64,000 nucleotides of DNA from assembly GCA_907165065.1 (NCBI GenBank), contig OU015524.1, positions 27,822,295-27,886,294 of the forward strand, in the 5' to 3' direction. The notes below the pieces were generated by a model, which saw only the letters and a program-made list of their open reading frames with translations, was not told the DNA's origin and did not search any database. The position numbers were made by a program, and so were the translations under genes. The first letter of the stretch is position 1. Each line of letters starts with the position of its first letter. This document shows, piece after piece, positions 20,874-33,239 of the stretch. Origin of the DNA: Caprimulgus europaeus. Lineage: Eukaryota > Chordata > Aves > Caprimulgiformes > Caprimulgidae.

Positions 20874-23800
20874 CTTAATCTTGTTCTTCCTTCTCTGTGA
20901 TTTTACTGGAAAGATAAAAGAGATATGAACTTGAGTGTACATGGATGGCTCTAACTGTATGGTGGGAATCGCATCTGGTTTCTCACTCTTAAGAGATCGT
21001 TGAATTCTTGGGAAGATATCATATATACCTGAGCAGGCTGGGTTCTTTGTGCCAAAGTTTTTACAAGCTTGGGTAGGAAACTAAATTAGGTTTCTCTTTG
21101 ACTGCCTTCATAGTGTAGTTCACAGCTTCAAGACCAAAGCTGAGGAATGGCTTTCAGCAAAGACTGTTTTGGGGGGACTTTGGTGTACAAAGAGGATGAT
21201 CAGACAAAGCATTTTTAGAGGCATTTAACTTTCAGCACACAGAGAAATGATTAGTGTCATAGTCAAAGGAGAGAATCTACAGGAATGGATTGGAAGGGCC
21301 TGAATAAATTAAGTGGTGAAATATGAGGAGAAAGTTAGTCTTGTGTTTTGTTACTCTTATGTTAGAAGAATATAAATTTATTAATGATTTCTAAATCTCC
21401 CTGTATTTTGTATATAAATGCCTATTCTCACTTCTTTATTTTCTGTACATCCTATCATGAAAGTTGTTTTTAATGTGGTGGAAGAGAAATGAATAGTGTA
21501 ACAACATTAGCCATTAGGAAAAAAAAAAAATTATCTGCTAATACACATATGCTACATGCAATAGCACATACGCTATTCAGAGCCCTAGTAAGATCAGCTT
21601 CCACAATGAAATGTATTGCTAAGAAACAATTAAGTGAGAAGGAAATGCAATATGATTGTGGGTATAAGATGATTCTTTTGATTCTTTTATATCAAGAAGT
21701 GATTTAACTTTAAGTATGGTACATCTATGACAAATTGAGGTGCCTCCAAACGTATGCTGAGGTGAGCATTGGCATTTAGATGACTAGAAAAGGATTTACA
21801 TAGGTGTGCAAACAAGAATGTGTATTTTTTTCAAACCTGTATGTGACACATTCCTTTGATCCAGTTAAAACAACAATATGCAGCTTTACTCATGGTGTGG
21901 CTGTTTGCCATGCCTTTGTAGTTTTCTGAAAAGAAACAGGCAAACAGAAATTATACTACCTGAAGTATTCAGATTCTGAAAATGTTAGCCAGCTCCTATT
22001 TGCAAACAAATCTACCACATGCTCCATGGCTGAATATAGCTGACAGCTCAGGAACCGGGATATGACAGGACTGAAATGGCATACCGAAGAACAGAAAGGG
22101 GTCATATTAAGACTAAGAACTGTTTTACTTGTTTGGTTGTTGATGTCTTACTGATAGACGTTTGGTGCACATATAGTAGAAAGCTTTTCCTTTGGGAAAT
22201 AAATCAGGTAAATTTGTTACATATTTAGGTTCCAAAGGAAACCCAAACATGCTTTTCAGTCTGTAAGTTTAGTGATAGTTGTCTCACAAATTGAGTTTGA
22301 CAGCTGATGTGTTCAAAGAACAGGAACTGAAACAAGAGCATAAACTAGTCAGGGGATGAGAGGAAAATATAAACGTGCCCATAAGGGAGTCAATGCTGCA
22401 GAGGGATACTAGATGATGAAGGATGTCAAGGCAGGAGCTTTTATATGGAGAAGGAGCTAGTACTCGAGTCAGAAAATTTGAATTTCCCAAAACAATTTAT
22501 TTAAACATAGCTATTTTTTTTTTCTAGTGCAGGGGAAAGTGTTCTAAAAGGGATGGAAGTGCATCCTTTTGTATGTTTTTAGAGTTTGATTATTGAACCA
22601 TGAATATTTATTTTTATTTTTTAAACATAAAACCTCCACATTCGTTGCATTCCAAGACTTCACATTCACAACATTGACTTTGCAGTGAATTTCCAATGTT
22701 GCCCAGTTACAGTGTTACAAAAACACAGGAATGAATTCTTCCAAGTAATGCTATACTGTGGGTCAGTGTAGCAGAAAGGACTGAACAACTGCTTTCCATC
22801 AAAGATTAAACTGCCTATCGATACGGTTCAGTAATAGCAATGCAAGGGACAGTTACTGCTCATTTGCCAGAGCTGCATTTGTTCACGCAACATTACTTTT
22901 TGTAATGGAGCACTAAAGAAACATAAAACATCAAAGTGGGCTAGGGGAGAACACGATCTCTTTTCCATCCCTTCTCCGCACGAACTGAAAGACATCAGCA
23001 CCCGTCCTCTTATTGATTACAAAGAATTTGTCTCTGATGTGGTGCTGTTCAGGTACATCCTATTTCTATTTTCTTCTTGGAGAATCACTTGTAATCCTAC
23101 AGATTCCATACAAAATGGTAAAGTTGCTAAGGCCCATAATGAAATTTGAGAAAAACTGTTTACTTTACCCTTCAAAACAAGGCCCTGTGTTGTACTGCAG
23201 TTCTGAAGATCCCGGGAAGGATTTTTCAGCTGGTAGTTCAGGGGACAGGAATCAAGGCAACATTTTGCAATACCACTCATAATGGCACATTTTCTCAGAG
23301 TTATAGGATTTAGGTTTGTTCTTACATACTCTGTCCCATTTAAAGAAAAAAAAATAAATTTGACTAACTAAAAAGGAGTTCAGTTGTGCATCACAGAGTC
23401 TCATTTCAGTTATGGAAGGGGATTAGTGTAGTGTCATCCCATAACATCTGAGCTGAAAGGAAGGTGTCCATGTTAAAGAATTGAATTTCACAATTCCCAT
23501 TAATTTTCTTTAGTATTTTGTTTCTGTTTTGTCTTCAGATTGAGGTGTGCTTTTTAGGATATTAATGATTTAATAATTGTATTTCTTCCTTCTTGACTGA
23601 CATCTGAAGATTTACAATGCTTTTATGCCATTTGCATTTTAAGATTGTTGATGTGTGTGTATGTAGGAGTTCGAACAAAAGAATGCTAGTTTTTAACCCA
23701 TAGTAAGTTTACTTTCTTAAGACACATTTTTTTCTGTTGGTTCAGCACTCAGTCAACAAGCTATTTTTCCTGTTTTTGTAATGGCATGGAAAAAAAAAAA

Positions 23801-26800
23801 AAAAGCCTAATTATGTTTGAGGTTTTGAACATTTCTTTTCACATACAGTTTCATCATGATCAGTATAGATATTCTCACAGAGCCTAAAACTCTCAAAACT
23901 AAACACAAAATTAATCCACATATATATAAAGGAGAAAACAGAAGCATGAACAACAAACTCTTTTATTAAAATTATTGTGATAGTATTTGCTAAAGCAAAT
24001 GCACCCTTTTGTCCATTGTTAGCTCTTTATTTTGTTTTTTTTGTCTTGTAGGTTGTTTACTTAACCATCTTTTTCTAACGTTCCTAAAGAATGTAAGATA
24101 TATATCATAAGGTGGATAAAGAGTTTCAAGACCTATTTGATCATTTCTCTCTCCACTTCAGATTATTTTTTTCCACCTTTTATATAGTATGTGCATGTGA
24201 TGTGTTAGGAGATTCCACAGTGACGTGAGTGAAACATTCACATTTTTATTAGCTCAAGGAAATAGTAAATTTATCCATACTCTCTCTGCTCTTCTCCCTC
24301 TGGAAATGAAATCAGGAGGCTGCAGTGAATCAGGATTAGACTGTGACAGTTCTAAAATCCCTGTGTGAACTTCATCAGTCTAAAGAACTGAGTGTTTACA
24401 GTCTGAGTATCAAACTTGAAATGCTTTTGTTTCATTTTCTGTATGGTTTCCTGGAACTGAGTTGAAGGAAAGTTGAAAATCTCCCCATTTCATACATAGA
24501 AGGCAAGGGAACATCACCACACCTCCATGCTTCAGATTTATTCTGTCTCTACATCCAGGGAGAATTTTAGGCACTGTAAGGCAGCTGCAGACACAGCTTT
24601 CTGTTAGATCTTGTGATAAGGAAATGTATTCTACATTGAATCACTGAAAGTTAGCTTAAAGTGGCTAACCTTTTCTGCACTGCTTTATCATTCAGTGGTT
24701 CAGGCTATGTGCATGGGTTTAAATGGAATCATGGGTGTTCAGAGTTGGATCTTGGACCCCTGTATATGGTAAGCCATCAGTAAGGTTTGCCAGTAGGGTT
24801 GTTCTGGACAATGTTGAAATAGGCTCTGGACAATTCCTGAAATAGACAATATACTGAAAACATCTACAGAGCCCCTTTTGTTCATCTAGTCCTTCCTCTT
24901 GTCCGTAGCAGTTTGCTTCTCTTTAAAAATGGACGCAATCTACTTGGGGGTAAATCTTTTTCTCAAACTATAAGAAGGACAGAGAAAGAGAAAAGTAATA
25001 AAACGTAAAAACAGACTGAACTTGAGATAAGGATGTTGGGATCTGATTCTTTAAAGAAAAAAATCTTTCAGGTTTGAAGAGGAAAATATAGTGCTCATAT
25101 TATGCTTTCGTGCTCTTTAGGAAAAGAAGTTAGATCTTTGCTTATTAATCAGGCTGAACTGAGGAAGGCTGTGCTGTGTTGTTTGCACAGAAGTTACTGA
25201 GGGCAAGCAGTTAACTTGGTTACACTGGAAGCTGGCTGTACCTTGTGTACATATGAGCCACTCCAAAAATTTATCAAGAAATCTTCCAATTAATTCATAG
25301 GAGAAGTTAAATATTAATGCAAGAGTAAACAGTCTGTTGACTTGCTGTGTGGCTCATTAGTTAGGAGAATAGCAGCAGTGTTGAAATAGCGATAATTTCA
25401 AGAAATGTATGCTAAACCTAGCTCTCTTCACAAAATAGCTATGTATCTGAAAGGGATCATAGTAAATCCCACAAAAATTTGCAAATGGAAAAAAAAATAT
25501 AGCATATGATTTTTCAGAGTTTGTGTTTAGGGTTTTCTTTCTTAGGTTTCCAGTTTTATTGCTTTAGGGTCCAAGATTTGGGGTCCAAGATGAGGCAATG
25601 TCTATAAATTAGCCTGTATATAAAATTCCCTCTTCTCCAAATTGTGACAAACGACCTGTCAATTTTCATTGAAAACTTAAACCCTAATGATTAATTTCAG
25701 ATCTTTAATTCAGTATGTGTTCTTCAATATATTCTTTTCTGATACTACTTTTACTAATGCCATTTTAAGGAAGTTGATAACTTGATTTTATTTTCATTTG
25801 TTATTGATTGATTGATATGACCTTATCTAGATGCTTATATTTCATCACCTTACACCTCTCTGAATTTCTGTTTTCTGGCTTTAGTGTAACTCAGAAAGGA
25901 CAACAAGCCCATGTTGGTAGGAGATAATTAATAAATGAAAAAGTCAGATCTTCATTTGATATTTTCACTAGGGATTTATACTTTATTAAATTACTAGAGT
26001 AGAACTCCACATATTTATTGAGTCATTTCATTTTCAGGGATATGTTCTCTTTGATAGCATATTTTATATAAAGCTTCTTTATGATTCTGTATTATAGTAA
26101 CCAGTCAGTCTCCTGAATTAATAGGAATTGAAATTAGAAAGTGAAATTAAGAATTTGGCTTCGCTGGTTGTTGACCAGTGAGAAAATTTTCTTGCCTCAT
26201 TGAAGTTATACTATCTTCTGAATAACCAGCTCCAAAACTGGCTTTACCAAACCATGGATTGTTTTCACGTGTTAAAGATCTCTGACAGTTTCTAAGTCCC
26301 TTCATGGACTGGAAGATGAGTTGGATTTTATATAAAACTGCTTCTCCTCCTCCTTAAAATAGATGATCTAAAATACATCAAAAGTCTCCCAGGCTCTGGA
26401 ATGAATTTTTATCAGAGAAACACTTACTCTGACTGAGGCAATTTTTTTATAAAGCAAATTTTGACATCCTGAGCAAGAAAGAAACATTCTAAAGGATTGA
26501 AGAGAAATCTGTCTCCCACACCCATGCCCTTGAAAGAAAGGATCTGCAGACCTATTTTGCTTCCTGGCCTCTAAGCTTCACAAATCTTGAATTGGACAAG
26601 GTTGACGCAGCCTCCTTGGGCTTCCTGTGCTCTCAAAGCATCCCTCACCTGAACAAAAGACATGGCTTTCTGTGAATGTGTCTTGCCTTGCCAGTGGTAC
26701 GTGCTGAGACAATGTAAACAAAAGCTTTCATTTTGTCTTGGGTCCAGCTCTTGTAGTAGAGCATTGTGTACAGTAAACTGAGAACAATCAGGCAAGGCAG

Positions 26801-27458
26801 GTCTGCTGTCCATCAAAATGGTGTCAGGTGCATTTTGTTGTGTTGCATTGAGCTTTCTTGTTCTTTCTCGTGACCTAGTTGGGCGAGCTCTGACTTTGAC
26901 TGTGTTTCGATCTGGTAGTATAAGAACATGGCTTAAGAGATCGGGGACTACTGGCTGTTTTCTTGGTGTTGAGGGTGAAAAGACTAGTTACGATTTCAGA
27001 GGTTATCTTACAGAACTCAGCAGCAGTCTGCTAAACTGAGTTTTGTGAAATGTGATGGCTGGCAGTGGAGAAGGGCATTTATTTTGTCAGGGCAAACCCA
27101 CACTGAAAGTAAAGTTCAGAGATAAAAACTTGTAGGGATTAAAAAAAAAAAAAAAGCTCTCGAGTCTTTTGAAATGAACCATCATGCTGATTATAGATCT
27201 AATTCCAGTAATTTGTATTACATATGTTTTTTCTGCAGTGAAATGCAGGAAATTGCATGTAATGTTTTAAAAATTGCTTTCTAAATATTGTAGTTTTCTA
27301 TCCTGATGACCAAGGGACATATATTTAATCTGCATCCAGACATGAGCATGTTTTGCTGTAACAAATCAACAGAGCTAAATGAAGCACCATGTCATGAAAC
27401 TATACTGGTCATTTCATCTATACTCTAATGAAAATAACCTCCTGGTTTGTTTGTTTGG

Positions 27459-27461
<3 letters not shown>

Positions 27462-27491
<30 letters not shown>
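27462..27491. repeat. Poly-T run (30 T)
   Basis: Thirty uninterrupted T. There is no retroposed sequence on the upstream side that would make it the poly(A) tail of a minus-strand retrocopy that I can recognise. Length is likely to vary between individuals and assemblies. Confidence 0.85.
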
Positions 27492-27498
<7 letters not shown>

Positions 27499-28325
27499 AG
27501 TTCATTAAAAATACTTACCTTGAATTGAAAATAAAACCTCAAATCAACTTTTAAGTACGAATGTCGTGTGTTCAACTTATATGTAATATTTGAAAAGATT
27601 TAGTCCTAAGGGAAGAAATAGTGCTGACATAATTTTAATTTACCTGAGCAGCTCATGCTGAGACAGGAAAAATTCTCTTTCCCCATATCTCATTAATGTG
27701 TATTGCTAGATAAGCCAGAGATGTCTTTTTAAAATGCCCTTTTCTTTATAACCTGCCAAAATGGCTTTTATATGTTCTATGCTTACTGTGTCTCATAGGG
27801 CTCCTATTAAGCCCTACTTACCCTGTAAGCAGAAAACTGAGATTGTTTTCTCTTTTTCAAGTTACTGATTCTGAAATTTCAGCTTGAAAAGTGAAAGACA
27901 ATTACATTTACCATTTTGCACATCAGTTAGAAGGATCCTGGAGGTTGTGCCTTTAATAACATCCATATGTCTCGACTGCTGGCATGTTCTGTGCTTGGTA
28001 GCACCTGTGTGGATTCACTGCCTCCTAAAAATGCCTCATACTGCAGTTAATAATGAATTTGGTTTTGCTGGTGAGGTTTTAGATCTAATCGGCCCCTTAT
28101 CTAGGGTACTCTCTGGATATTAACAACCACAAAAATGTAAGGCTGGGCTCAACATATGACTTAGGTCATATGAACATATGACCGCCCCAAAGTTACATGC
28201 TTTCTAATCTCTGTAGTCAAAATCCTGAATGGTCATTTATTCACTGAAGTTCCCTGCACAGGGTAGGGCCTCAAAACTGATACCAAACAAAGTGCTGTCT
28301 AATTAGGGAATGTAATACAGCTAGC

Positions 28326-28361
28326 AAAAACCCCCCAAAACCAACCAACCAAAGACCAACA
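28326..28361. repeat. A/C-rich low-complexity tract with CCAA units
   Basis: Run of A and C with a C6 block and repeated CCAA units. Similar tracts recur at 58485-58513, 59085-59157 and 63694-63739, so this is a recurring simple-repeat class in this DNA. Confidence 0.7.
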
Positions 28362-28687
28362 AATATCTGAGGGCAACAGTATATATGAAAACCCAGACTC
28401 ACACAATTTATACTGTGGGGTACAGTGGGTCTACTTAGATATGATTTTATCAAGGAAAATACGTTGCTGTAGAAGTTGATGTGGCTGTAAACAACTTCTT
28501 GCAACATGTGAGCTAACTTACATAAAGCTAGATTAAGGACCTCTGAACTGCACCACAATTTGCCGAACAGACATCTCTGTCCTCAGCAGGTGGTTTTTAT
28601 CACAAAAGAGGCCTTTCTGTCAGAGGAAAGAAGTGCTCATTCTTGTTTCTTCTGAAGCAGAGCTGGAGGAGAAGACAGGGTCTAGAA

Positions 28688-28730
28688 TAGCTTAGTAGTT
28701 AGGACTACCTCCTTGGAGTTTTGAATGCTG
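28688..28730 (+). repeat. Possible tRNA-derived SINE head (first of two)
   Basis: TAGCTTAGTAGT at 28688-28699 fits the RNA polymerase III A-box consensus at 11 of 12 positions. GTTTTGAATGC at 28718-28728 fits the B box at about 8 of 11. The A-to-B spacing is about 14 nt shorter than in a tRNA, so it is not a functional tRNA gene. It is best read as a decayed head of a tRNA-derived SINE of the MIR type. Chance remains possible. Confidence 0.35.
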
Positions 28731-28885
28731 TCTGTTTGATGTGAATGCATAAAACCCCATGACTCCCACGTGAACCAGGATGGTGGAACATCATGTCCCT
28801 TGCTTACTCTCACTGGTTCATTTGATGGCATATTCCTTTCTCTACAATGGCTTAGCATCAATTGTATCATAGTGTGCACCTTGCG

Positions 28886-28945
28886 TAAAAAGTTGGTGGT
28901 TTGAGCACTCTCCTGGGAAGTAAGACATTAGGATTTGAATGTCTC
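28886..28945 (+). repeat. Possible tRNA-derived SINE head (second of two), MIR-like
   Basis: GGTGGTTTGAGCACTCTCC followed by TGGGAAGTAAGACATTAGG and TTTGAATGTC has the order and wording of a tRNA-like SINE head: a D-arm/A-box half, an anticodon-arm region, then a B box at 28932-28942. The inferred A-to-B start distance of about 46 nt matches tRNA geometry. It lies about 200 bp downstream of a similar head in the same orientation. It is heavily diverged, consistent with an ancient amniote SINE family (MIR or AmnSINE type); the family cannot be fixed without alignment. Confidence 0.45.
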
Positions 28946-28949
28946 TAGG

Positions 28950-30209
28950 CTTAGGAAGCTACTGCATCCAGCCCTCTCACTTGCTGAGTCCTGCAAGCAT
29001 TAAGGTGTTACATGAAAGGTGGAGGTTCCCACCCATCCTTAAAGACAGCGAGCAACTCTGCATTTTCTGAGGAACCTCTACTTGTCAGTGTGCTTTTGGT
29101 ATTATTCAGTAATGATTAATGTTTTATATGCCTTAGGGGACCTACACATTCCTTTACTAAATTTCTAGATCTTATCTTGGGAGAGATGTGAGAAATAGGT
29201 GCTGAGCTCTGGAGGCTGGGGCAATTCTAAGCTTGTACAAAGCAAGCACCTAGGAGACTTTCAGGTCAAATGGGGAGGAGAGCAGTAATTTAAGCACCTT
29301 CTGGAGTATGAAAATCTTACTAAGGAGTTTTCTGGATTTCATTTTGAACATCTGGGCCTCAGATCTGGGTCAGTCCTGTTTTAGAAACTTCTTTTCTAAA
29401 TGTGGCTAATGGTCACTGAAGACAGTTGTAATATTCTAGATACAAACACACAAAGCAAAAATGTTTGCAAGTATAAAGATACCCTTTTTAATTTCCAGTT
29501 TGAGATGTACTTACATTTTGGCTATTTTACTGCAAGTGATGTCTATATGTGAGTAGTTACTGCTCTTTGGTGGACTCTTTAATTTCCTGATACTGAATTT
29601 ACAGACTGTCTTTTCTATTTAATAATGCTGTCTTCTAGTAGGCAACAAAATGTTATAGACATGGAAATATAAGCTGACTCGGATATTAGCTGAAAAATAC
29701 TGAGGAGCTTAAGACTGTAAGCCATCAGTCTTAAAAAGCTAAAACATTTGATGTTCTCACATATCCGTGCCAGTAAATGAATAGGAAGACACACCAAATC
29801 TGTCCTCACTTGACTCTTCTTAGGGTGTTCACAAGTATTGCTTTGCAATGAGAGGTATTACAGACTTTACAGATCACAGATAAAGCAATATTAAGATTTT
29901 AGGATAGTTAAGATTTCTGCACCAGAAGACTTCCACTTTTTTGGATCAGCATTAACACTCCCTACACAGGCAGAGTAATTTTATATTTTAATCTGGCTAT
30001 CTACTTCAGAAGCTATTTCCCATGAATTCACACCCACTCACACAATCTCACTGCGTGAATGCTTTCACCTTTGAAAAGCAAAGTTCAGAGTACACTTCCC
30101 TGACTGGAACTATTTGGAGCTCAGTTTCCCTTGGCTGGGAGATATCACATTCTTGTCTGGTTCCCACTGTTCTAAAGGTATCTAAAGAAAGAGATTGGTT
30201 TTAGAGTTT

Positions 30210-30240
<31 letters not shown>

Positions 30241-33110
30241 CTCTTGTCATCTTAATGATCCTGTCTTTGGTCAGTGGAAATCAGGTGCTATTTATTAAAT
30301 TTCTGCAACACCCACTTCATGGGAATCTTTGTACCATTAGCTCTGCTGATGGCTTTAGAAAAACAAATCTATTCTGTTTTGGGAATGCCAAATGAGACTT
30401 GCTGGGGTCAGACATAAAGGAAGCAGGAACAGAACAACAGTGAACAAGGAAACATTAGTATGAAAACAATCTTATGTTTATGAATCATAGAGCCTTTGGT
30501 GAAATTAATTAAACAATGTGTCCTGGGCAAATTCAGAGAAAGAGTTGAATGGCAAAATATCTCTATGAAGGTGAAATGAGTTCATAGAATTATTTGAAGT
30601 GTTCTCAAGAATGTTTGTTCTATACAGAAGGAAAATAGGAAAAATCAAAATAAGTTGAGTTTTGTGGGTAGACATGGCATATTTTATTTTACTGTTACAC
30701 TACAGGAAACTAGTAACGCTTTTAAGCACACAAGCCTGTCATCAGGTGATAGAAAGACAAACTCTTGGGCCTCATGGGTAGGAAGAATGGACTGATACCA
30801 AAAGCTTTTCTGTTTTTCCCAGTATACCAGAGGGAGGAAAAGTTTTTGCTACAACCTTTGGATACCTCTTCTATGATTAAAGCATGATCACTACAGCAAG
30901 CTTCTTGCAAATGTGAAAAGACTTTCCATCCTCTTCAGTCAGAGCTATATTTTGACCTCTACAATGATAATTCTGAAAAAGCAGATATTATCCAACAGAA
31001 GTACACCCCATATATACTGAAATGTTGCTTCAACTTTGTAGCTTAAAGGGAAAAATTTGAAAGGAAATGAATACAATTGTGTACAGCTGTGCACAATTTT
31101 GAAAATATTATATACATTTTCTCTACAAAAAATGTAGATGGGCTTTTACTATAGTAGAATTTAACTTTTTTCTCTTTTTGCAATGTTGTGGCTTTTTTTT
31201 TTCTGTTTTCTGTGTAGGTTTCTATTGGTTGTACTGTAAAATAAGCCTGAGATTTTTTTTTCTATATCTACACTTTTTTTTCTTTTCTTTTTTTTTTTTT
31301 TTTTCCCACTACATAAGTCTCGTTTAAGATTGAACTGGTTTGGGATATTTTTTTTTGTTTTGTTTTGTTTTAATTTATCTGTGTGTATTCTTGCCAATCT
31401 TTAATGAGTACATTAAGGCTTACCATTAAAGTGAAGAACAAACAAAATCATATTCTAAGACATCCTGTTCTGGCCTGTGCTGGTTTGCATGTAAATTTTA
31501 GGCAGGATGCTTTCTGCCCAATCTTTACATTTGTTGCTCTAGCTAATGGAGGATGTTTTTACCTTTCTTTCAGTAAAAGAACCAAAGATCAACAGTCCCA
31601 TATTTCAACATTTTCAGTGGGGGGAAAAAAAAAAAAAAAAAAAAAAAAAATCAGTATTTGAACAAGGATGGTGTGAATGATTACTACATAGGTATATGTT
31701 TCATTGCTGTGTGATGGACAGGAAAGAGGGGGTAGAAGACAGGTGTTACAGGGATGGTGGGACAAAAGGCAACAAAAGAGTGTAGTTGGGTTGCAGAAGA
31801 GCATCCTACACCAGATTCTCTAGTAGTGTGATAAACCAGGACACTGTTGTTTTCTGCCTCCATATCAAGCACTGACATGCATCTAATATTATTAAATGCT
31901 TTGCATAAAACTGTTTCAATAATATAATATAAAATAGTATTTTCAGTTTCTCAGTATTTAATTGTTAGTTAAAGAAAATTCCTTTTAATTGTTCCACTAG
32001 CAGAAAAAGAGTGTTAAAATAAAAAACAGAGTATTAGAGTAGATAGAAACTTTCCAGTGCCATTAAAGCTAAATGATTCCTTAAGCTTCAGCATTTTATT
32101 TGAAACATTTTGATGTGTTTCTATCACAGCATGATCATACAGGAACGCTTCCTGGATTATTACTTGATTTTTTTTCATGAAATCAGTGACACTGAATGTC
32201 TTGGGATGCCTATTGTCTGGGGCAAATATATCTGGTAAGCATCTCCCAGGGCCAGAGACTGCTGGAGCCTCTTGCAGTTGTTAGTGAAATGGACATTCTG
32301 CTTGTCTTAGTGCTGAAGTTGATAAGAGATGAGTAATAGAGCACTTCATTGGTGAATGAACACTGATCAGTTAACTGAGATTAAAGCCTGATTTTTTTTT
32401 TTTGATTTATACTTTGTTTTCAGTTGTTCGATTGTTTTGCAGACATGAGAAAAATTTACTATTTTCTTCTAACTGTGGAAATAGCTCTAAGAAAAACTAT
32501 CTCTTTGCATACTTTGGCTCTGAGAAGAACATATTTTTAATTGAATGGTTGAAAATAAAGTGTTAAAATTTCCTGCAGACTTGGATGCATTCTGGTTTTT
32601 TACTGCATGTAATTTACTTGAATATTTTTGTTTTGTGCCAAAGCAGCATGAAGGGGCCTCTATCTATATAAGAATAAGGTCCATGAAGGTTTTATTGTTG
32701 CATTTGACAAAATGCAAATTGCACAAACTTGAATCCCTGAATAACTTTTAATTTGCAAAACTCTCCCTAGCTGGTTGTTACAAAATACTGATAGGCTTCT
32801 TGCCTGTGGAAGAATTTTCCCAATTTTTTATTTACAGACTTGTATTGCAGAGCAGTGTAAAAGCAGGAATTTGAATTTTCTTTTGATTTTACATTTAGAT
32901 GTTCCTAGTTTTGGGACTTTATTTGAATCTAGACTATCATATGAACATTTCAAATTTTAAATTTGATGTTAACACTTGAATCAGAACTTTCTTAAAATTT
33001 TTGCATGGTAGTGGAGAACGTATTATAGACCAGTCACATCTGTAAGTTACTACAAGGAAATGAAAATTGAGAGGAATGACTTTCGGGAAATATTTTTGTA
33101 GAAATTATTT
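28950..33110. other. Non-coding AT-rich stretch with homopolymer runs
   Basis: No gene recognised. Contains (TTTTG)n at 30215-30240, a T/C-rich run at 31274-31304, (TTTTG)n with a T run at 31347-31372, and an A26 run at 31625-31650. The density of T/A homopolymers at 31.2-31.65 kb is the only notable feature. Confidence 0.6.
31625..31650. repeat. Poly-A run (26 A)
   Basis: Twenty-six consecutive A after GGGG. I see no recognisable retrocopy immediately upstream that would make this a poly(A) tail. Confidence 0.85.
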
Positions 33111-33111
33111 G

Positions 33112-33140
33112 CTTCTCCCCCCTTCCACCTCTCCTTCCCC
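33112..33140. repeat. Pyrimidine tract with C-runs
   Basis: Pyrimidine-only except for one A, with C6 at 33117-33122 and C4 at 33137-33140. It lies about 65 bp upstream of a G-quadruplex motif and could partly pair with it in single-stranded DNA or RNA. Confidence 0.6.
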
Positions 33141-33205
33141 TAGCCAGTCTGTAAGATCTAAATCTATTCAGTTTTCACTGTTTTCAAAAACTCATGTGAT
33201 GTGTT

Positions 33206-33236
33206 GGGGCATCTGGGGCTGGGGCTGGATGGGGGG
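33206..33236 (+). other. Canonical G-quadruplex motif
   Basis: Four G-runs, G4 (33206-33209), G4 (33215-33218), G4 (33221-33224) and G6 (33231-33236), are separated by loops of 5, 2 and 6 nt. This satisfies the usual G3+N1-7 rule with four-G tetrads, in an otherwise AT-rich region. Folding is inferred, not shown. Confidence 0.75.
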
Positions 33237-33239
33237 AGA

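Larger units (their letters stand above)
20874..28680. other. Non-coding AT-rich stretch
   Basis: No gene recognised. Holds a direct repeat of GGGTCCAAGAT (25567-25577 and 25581-25591), a T30 run at 27462-27491, an A/C-rich tract at 28326-28361 and a small inverted repeat at 28153-28182. The stretch 26571-27040 has more CpG than its surroundings and a pair of short divergent open frames, but neither resembles a known protein. Confidence 0.55.

Noticed and set aside
18267-20942. Antisense open frames of 60-127 codons across the CR1
   Set aside because: They are shadows of ORF2 on the opposite strand with no motif of their own.
28886-28945. Functional tRNA gene
   Set aside because: The A and B boxes are degenerate and no cloverleaf with paired acceptor stem can be formed; a SINE relic fits better.
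30575-30615. TCATAGAATTATTTGAAGTG resembling the start of a minus-strand CR1 tail
   Set aside because: Only about 15 bases match and the following sequence does not continue as CR1.
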